Source: an uncultured Collinsella sp.
Lineage (GTDB): Bacteria; Actinomycetota; Coriobacteriia; Coriobacteriales; Coriobacteriaceae
Assembly (NCBI GenBank): GCA_900550815.1
Contig: URTW01000005.1
Span: 1-24,462 of the forward strand
Length of the DNA stretch: 24,462 bases
Reading direction: 5' to 3'
Position numbers and translations under genes: made by a program. The notes beneath the pieces were generated by a model. That model had not been told where the DNA came from. It was given only the letters and a program-made list of their open reading frames with translations, and made no database searches. Of the stretch, positions 21,755-24,462 are shown in pieces. How positions within the stretch are numbered: the stretch's first letter is position 1; the number at the start of each line of letters is the position of its first letter.

Positions 21755-22648
21755 ATGGATACGAGTTATTACAACCGCTTTGGTGCCGAGGAACTTACGC
21801 GCCGCTTGTCGAGCGAGACCTTGTTGGCGCAGGGCCCCATGGGCAGTGTTTTGTTGAGTGAGTACGATGCCGCCGACATTCCACCGGCGTTTTGGAATCT
21901 GGCAGAGCCGCAGACCGTTTCTCGTATCCATCGCTTGTATGTCGCCGCCGGCGCGCAGGTGCTCATTACCAACACCTTTCAGGCATCAAGCTATGCCCTC
22001 AAACACGACCAGATTGCGCCGTCCGTGGCGGAGGTCAATCGCGGGGCCGTCGACGATGCCCGCCAGGCGCACCCTCAGCTGCTGCTGGGCTCGATGGGCC
22101 CGATCGGTATTGAGTGGTTTGCCGAGGACTCTGCCGAGTATCGTGAAATCCGAGGCATTGCGCGCGAACAGGCGCACGCCTTGCTCAATGCCGGCGTTGA
22201 CGGTCTGCTGATCGAGACGGTGGCGTCTATCCGTAATTTGCAGCCCATGCTTGCCGGCGCTCGAGATGCCGCCGACGGCATGCCTGTTCTGGTGAGTTTT
22301 GTCGTTGACGATAAAGGCGACCTGTTGGGCGATGGCCTCAACATCGAGGCAGCCGTTTTGTACGCCGAAAAACACGGCGCAAACTCGGTTGGTGTTAATT
22401 GCTGTTCGCTTGCGGCCGCGAACGCGACGGTGCCCAGGATGGTTGCATCGGCGACTACTCCCGTCACGGTGCGTCCCAACGTGGGCGATCCGGTCCAGAC
22501 TCAGGATGGCCCCGTGTGGCATGAGAACCCCGAAGCTTTCGCGCGCGCATGCATCGAATGGAGACATGCCGGCGCCGCAATGGTGGGCAGTTGTTGTGGA
22601 ACCACGGCAATCACTACGGCAGCGATGGCCGAGGCGCTCGATATATAA
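21755..22648 (+). CDS. Homocysteine S-methyltransferase family protein
   Basis: This encodes 297 residues from ATG 21755; the ribosome site is weak and coupling to the upstream gene is likely. The TIM-barrel methyltransferase pattern is clear: 'QGPMGSVLLSE', 'GAQVLITNTFQAS' and 'GSMGPIGIEWFAED'. Then come 'GVDGLLIETVASI', 'GVNCCS' (C216) and 'GSCCGTT' (C280, C281), the three zinc-binding cysteines of this family. Members activate homocysteine thiolate on zinc and methylate it from S-methylmethionine, SAM, betaine or, as MetH modules, methyltetrahydrofolate through cobalamin. Only the homocysteine domain is present, so the methyl donor cannot be read from the sequence. Placement behind a metal-responsive regulator suggests that zinc or manganese status controls methionine synthesis (inference). 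Confidence 0.93.
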   Translation: MDTSYYNRFGAEELTRRLSSETLLAQGPMGSVLLSEYDAADIPPAFWNLAEPQTVSRIHRLYVAAGAQVLITNTFQASSYALKHDQIAPSVAEVNRGAVDDARQAHPQLLLGSMGPIGIEWFAEDSAEYREIRGIAREQAHALLNAGVDGLLIETVASIRNLQPMLAGARDAADGMPVLVSFVVDDKGDLLGDGLNIEAAVLYAEKHGANSVGVNCCSLAAANATVPRMVASATTPVTVRPNVGDPVQTQDGPVWHENPEAFARACIEWRHAGAAMVGSCCGTTAITTAAMAEALDI

Positions 22649-22654
22649 AGGGTA

Positions 22655-22682
22655 AAACCGCTCCATACGGGGCGGTTTTTTT
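22655..22682 (+). terminator. Rho-independent terminator after homocysteine S-methyltransferase
   Basis: AAACCGCTCC pairs with GGGGCGGTTT around a short ATAC loop, with one G-U pair, followed by a run of seven T's ending at 22682. It starts 7 bp after the stop codon. Confidence 0.9.
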
Positions 22683-22806
22683 ATTGCTTGCATGTCCTCG
22701 GCAGCATTTGCCCAAATGGTGAATGCTGGTGCCGGCGGGTTGCCGAGTGCGTGTTGCGGGTATACCTCACGCGTACCATGATCCAAACACTGTGAGGTGT
22801 CTGCGC

Positions 22807-24207
22807 GTGTGCGCGATAATTCATTTTGGAACTGACGGTTGGCGCGCTCGCGTCGATGAGGACTTCACTGCCGATAACGTTGCCCGTATCGCCGATGCCG
22901 TCGGCGAGTTGTGGCAAAAGACCAATCCGGGCAAAACGGTATATATAGGGTTCGACACCCGGCCCCTGGCGAGCGAGTTCGCTGAGCTTGCGGCGGGTGT
23001 GCTAGCAGCGCACGGGCTGGACGCCGCGCTCGCTTCGCGACCTGTTCCGACCCCTGCCCTTACGTGGGCGGCGGCTTATGACGGTGAGGCGTGCGGCGCG
23101 CTCATGGTGACGGGGTCCCATCATCCGCAGGGTTATCTGTGCCTCAAGATTCGCATGGGTGACGGCTCGACCGCCAACCAGGATGTCATCGAAGAGCTCG
23201 AAGAGACCATGGCTCCCGAGCCAATGGGGATCGAGGGGCAATATCGCACCGCGGATATCATTCCTGACTATATGCAGGCGGTGGCATCATTTGTCGATGC
23301 CGAAGCCATCCGCGCCGCGCACCTGCGCGTGGTTGTCGATCCCATGGGCGGCGCAGCCCAGGGCTATCTAGCCGACTTGCTGCGCGAGCTTGGCGTTGAG
23401 GTGCACGAGATTCACGCCGGGCAGGCGTCTGACCAAGAAGATATCTGCCCCGACCCCGTTGAGCCTTGGGTGGACGCTTGCGAGCGCACGGTTATCGAGG
23501 ACGGAGCTTGCGCTGGCCTGGTGACCGACGGCGACGCCGACCGTATCGGCGCGGTTGACGAGCGCGGCAGATATATACATCCGCATCAGATCATGGCGCT
23601 CGTTTTGGGCGACTTGGTTCAATTTCGTAATTTGGAGGGGCGCGTCGTCGTCAATCTTTCGTGTTCGACGCTCGTGCGTCGCATTGCCGAGGCGCTTGGC
23701 TGCCGCGTGACCGTCAAACCAGTCGGTTTCAAATATATAGCGGCAGAGATGAAGAAGGGCGGCGTCCTCATAGGCGGTGAAGAAGCCGGTGGTATCGGCA
23801 TCGCCGCGCATATGCCCGAGCGCGATGGAATCCTCGCCTGTCTGATTCTGTGTGAGCTTATGGCAAAGACGGACGCGCCTTTGGGCGTTCTGGTCGACCA
23901 ACTCGAGGACAGTTTTGGCAAGACGAGTTACGGTCGACGCGATTTGCGCCTTGAGGCCGAAGATGCCGAAACGTTACGAACCCTGCTGCCGGGCGTAAAC
24001 CCCAAGTCGATTTGTGGCAAGGTGCCGCAAAACGTTAGTCATATGGATGGCTTGCGTTTAGCATTCGAGGATGACACGTGGCTGCTGGTCCGTCCTAGCG
24101 GGACCGAACCAGTGGTGCGCGTCTACGCCGAGGGGTTCTCGGTGGAAGAACGTGATGAGTTGCTCGATGCTGGCTGTGCTTTAGCTAGGGGGACGTATCC
24201 GCTTTAA
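22807..24207 (+). CDS. Phosphoglucomutase/phosphomannomutase family protein
   Basis: This encodes 466 residues from GTG 22807, with GAGGTG 7 nt upstream. The frame extends back to 22723, but the family begins at 'IIHFGTDGWRA', matching this start. All four alpha-D-phosphohexomutase loops are present. The phosphoserine loop is 'TGSHHPQGY' (S104; the usual form is TASHNP). The metal loop is 'DGDADRIG' (D241, D243, D245). The sugar-specificity loop is 'GGEEAGGIG' (323-331; commonly GEESG), and the phosphate loop is 'RPSGTEP' (429-435). It interconverts hexose-1- and -6-phosphates in the cytoplasm. The specificity-loop Ala in place of Ser makes glucose, mannose or glucosamine preference uncertain. 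It has its own short transcript behind a terminator. Confidence 0.93.
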   Translation: MCAIIHFGTDGWRARVDEDFTADNVARIADAVGELWQKTNPGKTVYIGFDTRPLASEFAELAAGVLAAHGLDAALASRPVPTPALTWAAAYDGEACGALMVTGSHHPQGYLCLKIRMGDGSTANQDVIEELEETMAPEPMGIEGQYRTADIIPDYMQAVASFVDAEAIRAAHLRVVVDPMGGAAQGYLADLLRELGVEVHEIHAGQASDQEDICPDPVEPWVDACERTVIEDGACAGLVTDGDADRIGAVDERGRYIHPHQIMALVLGDLVQFRNLEGRVVVNLSCSTLVRRIAEALGCRVTVKPVGFKYIAAEMKKGGVLIGGEEAGGIGIAAHMPERDGILACLILCELMAKTDAPLGVLVDQLEDSFGKTSYGRRDLRLEAEDAETLRTLLPGVNPKSICGKVPQNVSHMDGLRLAFEDDTWLLVRPSGTEPVVRVYAEGFSVEERDELLDAGCALARGTYPL

Positions 24208-24329
24208 CCATGAGACTGCCTTATATAAAGAGATGCTCGGCGAGCGGTAGGTAACGGCTGGCAAACGTTAGTCGGATTCAAAGATGTGTAGGAAATGTGT
24301 ACGCCCAGATTCCCGCCCACGGGGCCCCT

Positions 24330-24462
24330 CCGGTCTGGCAATATATCTCCTTGCCGCGCGGCCCGGTCGGACCGGATCAGCCGCTAAGCGTGCACCTTGA
24401 GAACCGGATACTGCGAGGATGGACACTCACTTCAGTGTCGCATCCGGGCAGACATCGAACCA
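24330..24462 (+). promoter_or_regulatory. Probable pre-16S rRNA leader (rRNA operon just beyond the window)
   Basis: CCTTGAGAACCGGATA (24395-24410) resembles the 'CTTTGAAAACTGGATA'-like segment found shortly upstream of 16S and 23S genes in many Gram-positive rRNA operons. Around it are nested pairings: CCGGTC (24330-24335) with GACCGG (24370-24375), and GGCAA with TTGCC inside. A strong hairpin, GGATGGACACT (24417-24427) with AGTGTCGCATCC (24434-24445, one bulge), follows. No coding frame is visible from 24208 to the end. The 16S gene itself is not in the window, so this is inferred from leader-like features. Confidence 0.5.

Noticed and set aside
22698..22726. CAGCATT/AATGCTG inverted repeat before the phosphohexomutase
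   Set aside because: Only 7 bp with a 13-nt spacer and no supporting promoter element; too weak to call an operator.

Overview
The window looks like a chromosomal segment from a high-GC, anaerobic gut actinobacterium of the Coriobacteriia, most likely Collinsella or a close relative. This rests on protein content and style, not on a database search. The content includes a C69 dipeptidase, class III fructose-bisphosphatase, QueH, peptidase T, a cobalamin-riboswitch-controlled surface-protein operon with Lys/Ser/Asp linkers, and many GTG starts. I see no phage, insertion sequence, CRISPR array, tRNA or complete rRNA gene.

Layout, left to right. 1-701 is the 3' part of a C69 dipeptidase. 801-2989 is a two-gene operon of a phasin-like coiled-coil protein and an AarF/UbiB membrane-anchored kinase-like protein. 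3098-7797 is a cobalamin-riboswitch-led operon of DUF4430 (transcobalamin C-terminal-like) surface proteins. Its first gene is split by one in-frame TAG at 4417-4419. 7958-10974 (minus strand) carries class III fructose-1,6-bisphosphatase and two GtrA-family membrane proteins. 11295-12185 is a DegV-family lipid-binding protein. 12267-13358 (minus) is a TIM-barrel protein of unknown function. 13550-13720 is a 56-residue single-span membrane protein. 13745-17039 (minus) holds an RsmB/NOP2-type m5C RNA methyltransferase and a divergent MetRS-like class I tRNA ligase. 17172-19606 holds a DUF3267 zincin-like membrane protein and the queuosine genes queH and queA. 19607-19953 is a structured non-coding stretch with two tandem hairpin units and two terminators. 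19954-22648 has divergent pepT and a DtxR/MntR-type regulator followed by a homocysteine S-methyltransferase. 22807-24207 is a phosphohexomutase. The last ~150 bases resemble the leader just upstream of a 16S rRNA gene.

The most interesting system is the B12 operon. A convincing cobalamin riboswitch precedes a protein joining three DUF4430 domains (related to the beta-domain of intrinsic factor/transcobalamin), an eight-repeat PQQ-like beta-propeller, an InlB-type repeat, a charged wall-spanning linker and a C-terminal membrane anchor. A second DUF4430 protein with an N-terminal membrane anchor follows at once. I infer a Gram-positive cell-surface corrinoid-capture apparatus, analogous in logic to Bacteroides BtuG/BtuB but built from different parts. 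In this sequence the large protein is interrupted by an amber codon inside its second DUF4430 domain.

Other leads are a perfect palindrome between pepT and the metal regulator, a perfect 10-bp inverted repeat upstream of fbp, two tandem hairpins with covarying stems after queA, and the atypical KMSKS region of the MetRS-like enzyme.
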